Below, one piece after another: positions 35,778-43,756 of a stretch of DNA of 64,000 nucleotides. The stretch's first letter is position 1, and each line of letters opens with the position of its first letter. The notes under the pieces were generated by a model. That model made no database searches, was not told the DNA's origin, and saw nothing but the letters and a program-made list of their open reading frames with translations. Location: NCBI GenBank assembly GCA_009377395.1, contig WHUB01000004.1, positions 20,458 to 84,457 on the forward strand. The letters run 5' to 3'. The stretch is from Actinophytocola sp. (lineage in GTDB: Bacteria > Actinomycetota > Actinomycetes > Mycobacteriales > Pseudonocardiaceae). The position numbers and the translations under genes were made by a program.

Positions 35778-36389
35778 TCAGGGCGGCGACGGCGGGGTGG
35801 GACAAGTGGCGCATATCGGCGCGCCGTCGTCGTCGCGCAGCGGCAGCCGATCCGGGTGGCAGCCGAGGTAGGCGTGCACCGGGCCGGTCGGGGCCGGGCC
35901 GTCGACGGCGACGACGCCGTCGGGCAGCGGCTCGCGCCGGTAGCGCCCGGCGTCGGTGCCCTCGCAGACGTCGAGCACCCTGAGCTGGTCGTCGGTGACC
36001 AGCAGGACGGCGTGCTGCTCGACGGCGTCCGGCATGGCCACCAGCGTCCACGGCCGCTGACCGTCGCGGGCCCGCAGCCCTGTCGTCCACGCCGTCGCGT
36101 ACCCGGCGCACCGGGCGCGCAGCGCCACCACCGGGCCGGTGAGGCCGAGGTTCTCCCGCAGCCAGGTCAGCTTCGACGGGCAGGCGTTGGAGCCGTAGGC
36201 GAGCACCGGCGTCCTGCCTGCCAGCGGCGGGGCGCCGCGCTCGGCCAGCCAGCCGTCGATGCCTGCGCCGTCCGGTGCCACCGAGCCGTCGGCGGCCAGC
36301 GGATAGCCCACGCCGTCGACGTGCACGAACGACGTCGCGGGACGCCGTCCCGGATACGGATCGGCCGGGTACTCCGCGTCCGTGAACAC
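35778..36389 (-). CDS. Gamma-glutamylcyclotransferase-fold protein
   Basis: 203-aa protein with the YGSN motif of the BtrG/GGCT fold (TPVLAYGSNACPSKLTW, about 62-78), which binds the substrate carboxylate in gamma-glutamylcyclotransferases. A candidate acid residue follows in DVCEGTDAGRY. Proposed activity is cleavage of a gamma-glutamyl amide, but substrates of this group are not known. GTG 36389 starts 2 bp after the fadD stop, so it is in that operon. Confidence 0.72.
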   Translation of the reverse strand: MFTDAEYPADPYPGRRPATSFVHVDGVGYPLAADGSVAPDGAGIDGWLAERGAPPLAGRTPVLAYGSNACPSKLTWLRENLGLTGPVVALRARCAGYATAWTTGLRARDGQRPWTLVAMPDAVEQHAVLLVTDDQLRVLDVCEGTDAGRYRREPLPDGVVAVDGPAPTGPVHAYLGCHPDRLPLRDDDGAPICATCPTPPSPP

Positions 36390-36391
36390 GG

Positions 36392-38017
36392 TCAGGCCAG
36401 GCGGGTGATCTCCAGCTGCCCCTCCGCGTTCGCCGTCCGCAGCCGCTTCTTGTCGAACTTACCGACGCTGGTCTTCGGCACCTCGTCGACGAACGTCCAG
36501 TTCTCCGGCAGCTGCCACTTGGCGACCTTGTCCCCGAGGAAGTCCCGCAGCTCAGCCGCTGTCGCCTGCTCGCCCTCCTTGAGCACCACGGCGACCAGCG
36601 GGCGCTCGTCCCACTTCTCGTCCGGGACGCCGATCACGGCGGCTTCGGCCACTGCGGAGTGCGCCATGACGTGGTTCTCCAGCTCCACCGAAGAGATCCA
36701 CTCGCCGCCGGACTTGATCACGTCCTTGGAGCGGTCGGTCAGCGTCAGGAAGCCGTCCGGCGTGACGTGGCCGACGTCGCCGGTGCGCAGCCAGCCGTCG
36801 TGGAACTTCTCCGGGTCGTCGACGCCGTGGTAGGACGACGCGATCCACGGGCCGCGCACCTCCAGCTCGCCGACGGCGGTGCCGTCCCACGGCAGCTCGG
36901 CGCCGGAGTCGTCGATCAGCCGCGCCCGGACCGATGCCGGGAACCGGCCCTGCGTGTAGCGGTAGGCCCACGCCTGCTCCCCGCTGGTGCCCACGGGGGC
37001 GCGGGCGACACTGCCGAGCGGCGACGTCTCGGTCATGCCCCAGGCGTGCAGCACCGGCACGCCGTACTTCTCCTCGAAGGTGTGCATCATCGCCGGGGGT
37101 ACCGCCGAGCCGCCGATGACGACCTCGCGCAGGTGCGAGATGTCCTGCGGATGCTCGGCCAGGTGCAGCAGCAGCCCCTGCCACACCGTCGGCACGGCGG
37201 CGGCGAACGTGGGCTTCTCGGCGGCGAGCATCTCCGCGATCGGGCCCGGCTGCAGGAAGCGGTCCGGCATCACCAGCGACGCCCCGACCATTAGCGCCGC
37301 GTACGGCAGGCCCCAGGACATCGCGTGGAACTGCGGCACGATCGCCAGCGCCTTGTCCGACTGCGCCAGCGCCATGCTGTCGGTCATGCACACCTGCATC
37401 GAGTGCAGCCAGATCGAGCGGTGCGAGTAGACGACGCCCTTCGGGTCGCCCGTCGTGCCCGACGTGTAGCACATCGCGGCGGCCGAGTTCTCGTCCAGCT
37501 CCGGCCAGTCGAAGGTGTCCGGCTGCGCGGCGAGCAGCTCCTCGTAGGAGTGCACCGAGACGCCGTCCGGCGCCTCGAGCGAGGCGGCGTCACCGTTGGC
37601 GACGATCACGTGGCGCACCGTCTTCAGCTCGGGCAGTTGCTTGGCGAGCAGCGGTACCAGCGTGCCGTCGACGATGATGACCTCGTCCTCGGCGTGGTTC
37701 GCGACGAAGATCAGCTGGTCCGGGAACAGCCGGATGTTGAGCGTGTGCAGCACCGCGCCCATCGCGGGCACCGCGAGGTAGGCCTCGAGGTGCTCGTTGT
37801 TGTTCCACATGAACGTCGCGACCCGCTGGTCGCCGGTGACGCCGAGCGACCGCAGCGCGTTGGCCAGCCGCGCCGCCCGCTCGCCGACCTGCGCGTACGT
37901 CTCCCGTCGCGGCTCCTCACCCGTCCATGTGACGACCTCGCTCGCGCCGTGCGCGCTGGTGCCGTAGCGCAGCAGCTGGGACAGCGAAAGTGGTACGTCT
38001 TGCATGGTGCCGAGCAT
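36392..38017 (-). CDS. Fatty acyl-CoA ligase (AMP-forming, FadD/AlkK-type)
   Basis: 541-aa adenylate-forming enzyme that activates a carboxylic acid to its CoA thioester. Motifs: P-loop YTSGTTGDPKGVVYSHRS (A3, about 187), GMTETSPLGS (A5), GWLRTGDVGHV (A7), DRSKDVIKSGGEWISSVELEN (A8) and PKTSVGKFDKKRLR (A10 Lys). Closest to medium-chain ligases of the AlkK type. AGGAGAA precedes ATG 38017. Divergent from mihF. Confidence 0.9.
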   Translation of the reverse strand: MLGTMQDVPLSLSQLLRYGTSAHGASEVVTWTGEEPRRETYAQVGERAARLANALRSLGVTGDQRVATFMWNNNEHLEAYLAVPAMGAVLHTLNIRLFPDQLIFVANHAEDEVIIVDGTLVPLLAKQLPELKTVRHVIVANGDAASLEAPDGVSVHSYEELLAAQPDTFDWPELDENSAAAMCYTSGTTGDPKGVVYSHRSIWLHSMQVCMTDSMALAQSDKALAIVPQFHAMSWGLPYAALMVGASLVMPDRFLQPGPIAEMLAAEKPTFAAAVPTVWQGLLLHLAEHPQDISHLREVVIGGSAVPPAMMHTFEEKYGVPVLHAWGMTETSPLGSVARAPVGTSGEQAWAYRYTQGRFPASVRARLIDDSGAELPWDGTAVGELEVRGPWIASSYHGVDDPEKFHDGWLRTGDVGHVTPDGFLTLTDRSKDVIKSGGEWISSVELENHVMAHSAVAEAAVIGVPDEKWDERPLVAVVLKEGEQATAAELRDFLGDKVAKWQLPENWTFVDEVPKTSVGKFDKKRLRTANAEGQLEITRLA

Positions 38018-38250
38018 GAGTTCTCCTGATCGTCGTGGATGGCCACGGAAGCGCTATGTGGCGAGCCTAACCCCGCTGGCAACTGTCGATATCCACCTTT
38101 CGCATGAGTGCTTCAGCCCCTGTTAGGGCGTGTCGATGAGGCGCGTTTCGCCAGGTTGGCGTTTACTTGGGGGCGAAGTGCCTGTCTTAACGGGTCGATA
38201 CGCGGCTCGTGACGGCGGGACAGTCAAGCGCAAGAGGAAGGATTAGTACG

Positions 38251-38562
38251 TTGGCTCTGCCCACGTTGACTCCGGAGCAGCGCGCTGAGGCGCTCGCCAA
38301 GGCGGCCGAGGCCCGCAAGGCCCGTTCCGAGCTGCTCGCGTCGATCAAGTCCGGCAAGCAGAGCATCGACAAGGTGCTCAAGCGCGCCAAGGAGGACAAG
38401 ACCATCGGAAAGACCAAGGTCGCGGCGCTGTTGAAGGCCGTCCCCGGCCTGGGCTCGGTGAAGGTGGCTGCCCTGCTTGAGCAGGCAGGTATCGACCCGG
38501 ACCGCCGCGCGGCTGGTCTCGGTGAGCGGCAGCGTGCCGCGCTGATCGACGCGCTCAAGTAG
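38251..38562 (+). CDS. mihF: Integration host factor mIHF
   Basis: 103-aa nucleoid-associated DNA-binding protein of the actinobacterial IHF family. It is helical and basic: LTPEQRAEALAKAAEARKARSELLASIKSGKQSIDKVL, then the helix-two-turn-helix DNA-binding segment VAALLKAVPGLGSVKVAALLEQAGIDPDRRAAGLGERQRAALID. Start is the TTG at 38251, which gives the family N-terminus MALPTL; AGAGGAAGGA lies 8 nt upstream. Upstream in-frame starts would add 14 non-homologous residues. Followed by two hairpins. Confidence 0.94.
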   Translation: MALPTLTPEQRAEALAKAAEARKARSELLASIKSGKQSIDKVLKRAKEDKTIGKTKVAALLKAVPGLGSVKVAALLEQAGIDPDRRAAGLGERQRAALIDALK

Positions 38563-38582
38563 CGCATCGCCTAGGTCTCCCA

Positions 38583-38640
38583 CCGGCACCGCTCGTGCCG
38601 GCATAAGACCTGGTAGACGTTCTGGACGGCGTCTACCAGG
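38583..38640 (+). terminator. Tandem hairpins after mihF
   Basis: Two hairpins in a row: CCGGCAC/GTGCCGG (38583-38601, 5-nt loop) and CCTGGTAGACG/CGTCTACCAGG (38609-38640, 10-nt loop). They lie 20-80 bp after the mihF stop and before the entC-like gene, as expected for terminators. Confidence 0.65.
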
Positions 38641-38721
38641 CAGCTCGCGCGTGTCCGGCGACGGCAGTTGCACTGATCACGACGGCGAATCCACCCCGTC
38701 TGGTAGTGCCACAATCGACCC

Positions 38722-39876
38722 GTGACGGATACCGCGAGCATGTCGCGCCAGGGCGTGGCCGATCCCGTACGTGCGCTCGCCGACTATCGCCGTGGTGATT
38801 TCCTGTTCGCCACCCAGCGGCGCACGCTGTTCGCGCGCGGCATCGAGCGCGAGGTCCCCTGCTCGGGTGGTTTACACGTCGACCTCGACGAGGCCGCGAC
38901 CCCGCTCGCGGTGGGTGTGCTGCCGTTCGACCTGGATGCCGGGCCCGCGCCCCGGCTCGTGGTGCCGCGCGAGCTGCGCGTGGCCGGACCGGCGCACGAG
39001 CCGGTCAGAGCGCTGCCGACCCGCGACGTCGGCGTCCCGGCGCGGCTGCTCGCCGTGCCCGAGCAGGAGAAGCACGTCGACGCCGTGACCCGGGCGCTCG
39101 GGCCGCTGCGGGACGGTTCGCTGCGCAAGGTCGTGCTCGCGCGCGCGCTCGACATGGAGTTCGCCGCCGAGGTCGACCCGGCGACCGTGCTGCACAACCT
39201 CATCGCCGGCAACCCGGACGGGTTCACCTACGCCGCCGCCCTGCCGGGCGGGCGCACCCTGGTCGGCGCGAGCCCCGAGCTGCTGGTGCAGCGGTATGGC
39301 ACGCGGGTGGTCGCCCATCCGCATGCGGGCACCGCGCCGCGCTCGACGGATCCCGACGTGGACGAGGCCAACGCACGCGGCCTGCTCGCCTCGGCCAAGG
39401 ACAAGACCGAGCACGCGCTGGTCGTCGAGGCGGTCGTCGAGGCGCTGCGGCCGTTCTGCCGCCGGTTGGACGTGCCCTCGGAGCCGTCGCTGGCGCCGAC
39501 GTCGGCCGTCTGGCACCTCGGCACGCAGATCACCGGCGAGCTGGCCGATCCCGGCGTCAGCGCGTTGCGGCTGGCGGCGGCGCTGCACCCGACGCCCGCG
39601 GTGTGCGGCACGCCGACGCGGGCCGCGCGGGAGTTGGTCGCGGAGCTGGAGCCGTTCGACCGGGACTACTACGCGGGCGCGGTCGGCTGGGTCGACGCCG
39701 CCGGGGACGGCGAGTGGGCGGTCGCGATCCGCTGCGCCGAGATCGCCGGACGCTCGATGCGGCTCTACGCCGGCGGCGGCATCGTCGCGGCCAGCGACCC
39801 GGACGCCGAACTGGCCGAAACCTCCGCCAAGTTCGCCACCCTCCTCCAAGCCATGGGCATCGACCTCGAGCTGTAA
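38722..39876 (+). CDS. Isochorismate synthase (EntC/DhbC type)
   Basis: 384-aa Mg-dependent enzyme that converts chorismate to isochorismate for siderophore (2,3-dihydroxybenzoate/salicylate) or menaquinone synthesis. Chorismate-binding domain motifs: LRKVVLARALDMEF, YAAALPGGRTLVGASPELLV, KDKTEHALVVEAVVEALRP, HLGTQITGEL, HPTPAVCGTPTRAARELV and RDYYAGAVGW. No other siderophore or menaquinone genes adjoin it, except the phosphopantetheinyl transferase gene convergent to it, which could activate a siderophore synthetase. The pathway is therefore unsettled. Confidence 0.9.
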   Translation: MTDTASMSRQGVADPVRALADYRRGDFLFATQRRTLFARGIEREVPCSGGLHVDLDEAATPLAVGVLPFDLDAGPAPRLVVPRELRVAGPAHEPVRALPTRDVGVPARLLAVPEQEKHVDAVTRALGPLRDGSLRKVVLARALDMEFAAEVDPATVLHNLIAGNPDGFTYAAALPGGRTLVGASPELLVQRYGTRVVAHPHAGTAPRSTDPDVDEANARGLLASAKDKTEHALVVEAVVEALRPFCRRLDVPSEPSLAPTSAVWHLGTQITGELADPGVSALRLAAALHPTPAVCGTPTRAARELVAELEPFDRDYYAGAVGWVDAAGDGEWAVAIRCAEIAGRSMRLYAGGGIVAASDPDAELAETSAKFATLLQAMGIDLEL

Positions 39877-39897
39877 GGCCGGGCGCCCCCGGATGCG

Positions 39898-39956
39898 TCG
39901 TGTCCTGCGTTCCCGCCGTCGTGTCCCACCTTCAGGCCGTCGTGTTCGACATCCAG
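39898..39956. repeat. GTGTCC iterons between entC and the PPTase gene
   Basis: Units CGTCGTGTCCTGCGTTC, then GTCGTGTCCCACCTTCAGG and CGTCGTGTTCGACATCCAG. The 39-bp part 39918-39956 recurs in inverted orientation at 40607-40645 with about 4 mismatches. The repeat encodes the last codons (WMSNTTA) and the stop of the PPTase gene. Confidence 0.85.
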
Positions 39957-40642
39957 CGTTCGGTGAGCCGTACCGGGTCGCCGGTCAGCACCGCGACGGC
40001 GGCGCGGTAGCCGTCGCCGGGGTCGGCGTCGAGCAACGTCGTGGTGGCGGGGTCGAGCGCCGCATCGGATGCGGCGACCAGCCGGGCGTGGTCGCCCGGC
40101 GCTGACACGGTGATGCTGCGCAGCGGAATCTTCATCCCGTGCCCGGTCGCCTTCATCAGCGCTTCCTTGCGCGCCCAGTAGGTGAAGAACGCGTCCGGGT
40201 CCGACGTCGCGATGGCGGCGCGCTCGGTGTCGTTGAGCGCGTAGCCGATCAGATCGTCGGTCGCACGCCGGTTGACGTACTCGACGTCCAGCCCGACCGG
40301 GACGCCACCGGTCACCGCGACGCCCACCCGATCGCCGGAATGTGACAGCGACAGCGCCACGTTCCCGGCGCCGACGACGCGCGGCCTGCCGTGCGGCTTG
40401 CCGCAGTCCGGGCAGGTGGCGTCGAACGTGATCTCGGCGGGGTCGGTGCCGAGCCGTCGCGCGACGGCGAACCGGGCGAGCACTCGCCCGGTCAGGAACC
40501 GAAGCCGGTCGTCGTCCTGCCGGTAGGCGTCGAACCGCGCGCGTTCGTCGCTGTCGAGCGTGCCGACGTGCCTGACGGCGGACCGCAACGGCCGCGTCCA
40601 CCACACCTGAATGTCGAACACGACGTCCTGAACGTGGGACAC
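39932..40642 (-). CDS. 4'-phosphopantetheinyl transferase (Sfp type)
   Basis: Transfers phosphopantetheine from CoA to carrier proteins. The 236-aa frame shows the Sfp-family motifs VGLDVEYVNRR (Mg-binding Asp/Glu), ARKEALMKATGHG (W-x-x-KEA-like) and an N-terminal VWWTRPL. A C-x2-C near residue 81 (CPDCGKPHGRPR) is typical of the family. Both ends lie inside repeat units: the first 12 codons (to GTG at 40606) come from the iteron at 40607-40645 and the last eight from 39918-39956. The true start could be 40642 or the GTG at 40606, just outside the repeat. Partner carrier protein unknown. Confidence 0.85.
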   Translation of the reverse strand: MSHVQDVVFDIQVWWTRPLRSAVRHVGTLDSDERARFDAYRQDDDRLRFLTGRVLARFAVARRLGTDPAEITFDATCPDCGKPHGRPRVVGAGNVALSLSHSGDRVGVAVTGGVPVGLDVEYVNRRATDDLIGYALNDTERAAIATSDPDAFFTYWARKEALMKATGHGMKIPLRSITVSAPGDHARLVAASDAALDPATTTLLDADPGDGYRAAVAVLTGDPVRLTERWMSNTTA

Positions 40643-40645
40643 GAC
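40607..40645. repeat. Inverted copy of the 39-bp GTGTCC iteron at the PPTase start
   Basis: On the minus strand it reads GTCGTGTCCCACGTTCAGG then ACGTCGTGTTCGACATTCAG, matching 39918-39956 at about 35 of 39 positions in inverse orientation. It begins 2 bp past the stop codon of the upstream tetR gene and covers the proposed start codons of the PPTase gene. Confidence 0.85.
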
Positions 40646-40646
40646 G

Positions 40647-41291
40647 CTAGACCCGGGTGCCCCAGGTGTACTTCACGATGGTGCGGCAGCGGTCGAGGTC
40701 GGGCCGGGGTGGGTCCTGGCCCGCGCCGAGCGAGCGCAGCGCGATGCCGGTGAACCGGCTGGCCAGCTCGTCGAGCTTCACCGTTCCCTTGGGCGAGTAC
40801 CACCGGGCGACACCGCTGCACATCTCGAGCACCGCCTTGCGGGCGAGCCCGTCGCCGTCCGGGCGGAACACACCCTCGCGCACCCCCTGCTCGATGGTCT
40901 CCGCCCACAACTGCTCGTACGTATCGCGCTTGTCGATCACCCGCCGTCGCAGCTTCGGCGCGAGCGCGCGCAGCTCGTTGTCGACGACGGCGGTCTCCTT
41001 CGCCTGCACCGCGTGCGCGATCACGTGCAGCGTGACCAGCCTGCCCAGCTTCTCCTGCGGGTCGGTCACGTCGGTCGTGGCCAGCATCGCCGCCGACAGC
41101 AGCCGTTCCAGGCTTTCCCACATGATGTCGGCGAGCAGCTCCTCCTTGCTGCCGATGTAGTGGTACAGGCTCGCGGGCGACACCTTCGCCGCCTGCGCCA
41201 GCTCCCTGATGCCGACGCCGTGGAAGCCCTTCTTCGCGAACAGCCGGATCGCGGCCTTGCGTACCCGGGTCTGGGTCGGGTTCACCGCCAT
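40647..41291 (-). CDS. TetR family regulator (FadR-like)
   Basis: 214-aa repressor. HTH at about 10-55 (TRVRKAAIRLFAKKGFHGVGIRELAQAAKVSPASLYHYIGSKEELLADIMW) with the usual KGF and YHY signatures; C-terminal all-alpha ligand domain of TetR_C type. Its start overlaps the stop of the acyl-CoA ligase gene by 10 bp, so it is co-transcribed with it and probably regulates acyl-CoA metabolism in this cluster. ATG 41291 has GGTGGAGC upstream. The 30-bp palindrome at 43698-43727 is a candidate target. Confidence 0.88.
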   Translation of the reverse strand: MAVNPTQTRVRKAAIRLFAKKGFHGVGIRELAQAAKVSPASLYHYIGSKEELLADIMWESLERLLSAAMLATTDVTDPQEKLGRLVTLHVIAHAVQAKETAVVDNELRALAPKLRRRVIDKRDTYEQLWAETIEQGVREGVFRPDGDGLARKAVLEMCSGVARWYSPKGTVKLDELASRFTGIALRSLGAGQDPPRPDLDRCRTIVKYTWGTRV

Positions 41292-42805
41292 GATTGCTCC
41301 ACCCTGTCGTAGGTTCGTGCGCGCGGGTCGTCGTCGCGCAACTGTCCCTTCGCGACCCGCTCCGACGGCGTCACGGGCAAAGAGTCCACAACGGACCAAA
41401 ACCTGGGAACCTTGAAATACGCCAGTTTGGTCGAACAGAACTCCGCCAGCTCGTCCGGTGCAAGCCGGGCATCGGACGCGGGAACGACGTACGCCTTGAT
41501 CTCCTCACCGCGCACCTCGTCCGGCACGGCGATGACGGCTGCCAGCGAGACGCCGGGATGCTGCTGCAACGTCCGCTCCACCTCGTCCGCAGAGACGTTC
41601 TCGCCGCTGCGCCGGATCATGTCCTTGGTCCTGCCCTGGTAGTACACCCGGCCCCTCCCGTCCATTGTGGCCAGATCACCGGTGTGGAACCAGCCACCGC
41701 GAAACGCCCGTTCGGTCGCATCGGGGTCATCGTGGTAGCGCAGCATAAGCCCGGTGCCGCGCAACGCCAACTCACCGGTCTCGCCGCGCGGCAGCGGCAG
41801 GCCGTCCTCACCGAGGATGACGGCCTCCCGGTCCGGACTCGGTCTCCCGATGCAGCCGGTGCCGACGAGCTCGTCGTGATCGGCCTCGGCCATCCTGATG
41901 TCGGCGCCGGTCTCGGTCATGCCGAACGCCTCGTACCACGGCACGCCCCAGCGCCGCTCCAGCTCGGCGTGCAGGTCACGCGGGATGGCCGAGGCGTGGA
42001 TCGCCCGCACCCGGTGCCGCCGGTCGTCGGGATGCTCTGGCTGCCGCAGCAACAACGTCGGCATCAGGCCGAGGCAGTAGAACCACGTGACGTCATAGTC
42101 ACGCACCTTCCGCCAGAACGTCGACGGGTGGAACCGGTCCAGCACCACCAGCGTCGCGCCCGATGCCAGTCCCAACGCGACGTTCCACTGCGGGTCGATG
42201 TAGTGAAACGGCTGCGCGGTCAGGATGACGTCGTCGTCGGCGATGGCCGGGAACTCCGTCACCATGCTCCGCACCAGCGTCAGCCAGTACCGGTGTGGCA
42301 GCACGCAGCCCTTCGGCGCGCCGGTCGTGCCGGAGGTGTACTGGATGTTCACCGGATCTTCCGGCACCACCAGGGTATCCGGCTTGGTGCCCGGGCAGGT
42401 GAGGTCGTCCGGCGTCAGTACCGACTCCAGCGCGGTGTCACCCCGGATGCGTGCCAGCAGGTCGGTGAACTCCGGCTCCACCGCCGCCAGCCGCGCGCCC
42501 GAGTGCGCGAGCACGTGGCCGCCGTCGACCTCGCGATAGTTCGTGTTGACCGGCACGATCGCGGCCCCGATCCGAGCGAGTGCGAGCCACAGCAACGGAA
42601 ACTCGGGCCGGTTGCGCAGCATCACCGCCACCCGGTCACCACGAGAGATCCCGTGTCCGGCCAGCACCCCGGCGAGCCGCGCGCTCTCCCGCGCCACATC
42701 GGCGAACGTCACCGAGGTGCCGGTCTCGTCGAATATCCAGGCCGTCCGCTCGGGCCACCGCTCGGCCGCCCGCGCCACCAGCGACGGTAGGTCGGTTGGT
42801 GTCAT
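41282..42805 (-). CDS. Acyl-CoA synthetase (AMP-forming)
   Basis: 507-aa adenylate-forming ligase, a paralogue of the FadD at 36392-38017 but of a different subgroup. Motifs: NIQYTSGTTGAPKGCVLPHR (A3), YEAFGMTETGADI (A5), GWFHTGDLATM (A7), GRTKDMIRRSGENVSADEVE (A8) and VTPSERVAKGQLR (A10). The R-R-S-G-E-N loop resembles crotonobetaine/carnitine-CoA and cyclohexanecarboxylate-type ligases. Substrate unknown. ATG 42805 with GGAG upstream. First gene of an operon with tetR. Confidence 0.9.
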   Translation of the reverse strand: MTPTDLPSLVARAAERWPERTAWIFDETGTSVTFADVARESARLAGVLAGHGISRGDRVAVMLRNRPEFPLLWLALARIGAAIVPVNTNYREVDGGHVLAHSGARLAAVEPEFTDLLARIRGDTALESVLTPDDLTCPGTKPDTLVVPEDPVNIQYTSGTTGAPKGCVLPHRYWLTLVRSMVTEFPAIADDDVILTAQPFHYIDPQWNVALGLASGATLVVLDRFHPSTFWRKVRDYDVTWFYCLGLMPTLLLRQPEHPDDRRHRVRAIHASAIPRDLHAELERRWGVPWYEAFGMTETGADIRMAEADHDELVGTGCIGRPSPDREAVILGEDGLPLPRGETGELALRGTGLMLRYHDDPDATERAFRGGWFHTGDLATMDGRGRVYYQGRTKDMIRRSGENVSADEVERTLQQHPGVSLAAVIAVPDEVRGEEIKAYVVPASDARLAPDELAEFCSTKLAYFKVPRFWSVVDSLPVTPSERVAKGQLRDDDPRARTYDRVEQSWR

Positions 42806-42944
42806 GTCATCTCCAGCTCTGTGACCTTCGCCGGTGCCGCAGCACCACCTACCGGCCGTCGCGCTGCGGCATGACCGGTATCGGAGAGCCACCCTCGCAA
42901 GCTCGGGCGGCCCGCCTCTACCGGTCGGCGAAGCTCCCAACCGC

Positions 42945-43688
42945 TCACCGGTCCCGGAACCACCCCGCCGACGCGGCGACGTCCGCCGTGTTCTCGGTGA
43001 GCAGGGCGTGGCCGACCTCCAGCTCGAGGGCGGCGTCCAGCGAGGCGTCGATGCCGGCGTCGAGCGCCCGCTTGGCCAGTGTCATCGCGGACGAGGGTTT
43101 GCTCGCCAGGTCGCGGGCCATCGCGACCGCGGTCTTCCGCAGCTCGCCGGGCGGCACCACCCGGTTGACCAGCCCCATCTCGTGCGCCTGCCGTGCGCCG
43201 ACCCGCTCGCCGAGCAGCAGCAGCTCCTTCGCCCGCAGCGGCCCGACGAGCAGCGGCAACAGCCGGGACGCGCCGCCGGTGACGCTCAGCCCGAGTCCGG
43301 CCTCCGGGAACGCGAACACCGCATCCTCGGCGGCGAGCACCAGGTCGCAGCCGAGCGCGAACTCGGCCCCGGCGCCGATCGCGTAGCCATGCACCGCGGC
43401 GATCACCGGCTGCGGCAGCGCACGCAGCCGCCGGGTCACGTGCTGGATGCGCTCCAGCCTGCTGCGCGAGCCGTCCGGCGGCGTCGGCTCCTTGAGGTCG
43501 TGTCCGGCGCAGAATGCGCGGCCCGCACCCGTCAGCACCACCGCCCCGACGTCCTCCCGCGAGCCGATTTCGTCCAGCCGCGCGATGAGATCGTCGACGA
43601 GGGCGGGCACGACCGCGTTGAGCCGCTGCGGCCGGTCGAGCGAGACCACGGCGACGCCCTCGGCGATCTCCAGGGCAACGGTTCTCAT
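42945..43688 (-). CDS. Enoyl-CoA hydratase/isomerase family protein
   Basis: 247-aa crotonase-fold enzyme. Oxyanion-hole segments AFCAGHDLKE (about 58-67) and HGYAIGAGAEFALGCDLVLAAEDAVFAFPEAGLGLSVTGGASRLLPLLVG (about 98-145), with Glu in both usual positions of a hydratase (GAGAEF and FPEAGL). Acts in fatty-acid or aromatic acid degradation. Divergent from the amidohydrolase gene, with a 30-bp palindrome in between, and upstream in orientation of the ligase-tetR pair, although a 139-bp gap separates them. Confidence 0.87.
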   Translation of the reverse strand: MRTVALEIAEGVAVVSLDRPQRLNAVVPALVDDLIARLDEIGSREDVGAVVLTGAGRAFCAGHDLKEPTPPDGSRSRLERIQHVTRRLRALPQPVIAAVHGYAIGAGAEFALGCDLVLAAEDAVFAFPEAGLGLSVTGGASRLLPLLVGPLRAKELLLLGERVGARQAHEMGLVNRVVPPGELRKTAVAMARDLASKPSSAMTLAKRALDAGIDASLDAALELEVGHALLTENTADVAASAGWFRDR

Positions 43689-43697
43689 GCCCGCCAG

Positions 43698-43727
43698 CCT
43701 AGACGATCGAACGATCGATCGGCTAGG
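43698..43727. promoter_or_regulatory. 30-bp palindrome between divergent enoyl-CoA hydratase and amidohydrolase genes
   Basis: CCTAGACGATCGAAC pairs with the complement of GATCGATCGGCTAGG at 13 of 15 positions. Its place in a 68-bp divergent promoter makes it a likely operator, with the nearby TetR (40647-41291) as candidate binder. A TAGGTT element at its right edge may be the -10 of the amidohydrolase gene. Confidence 0.65.
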
Positions 43728-43756
43728 TTCGCGGTAGCGACGGAAGGGGGTCGAGG

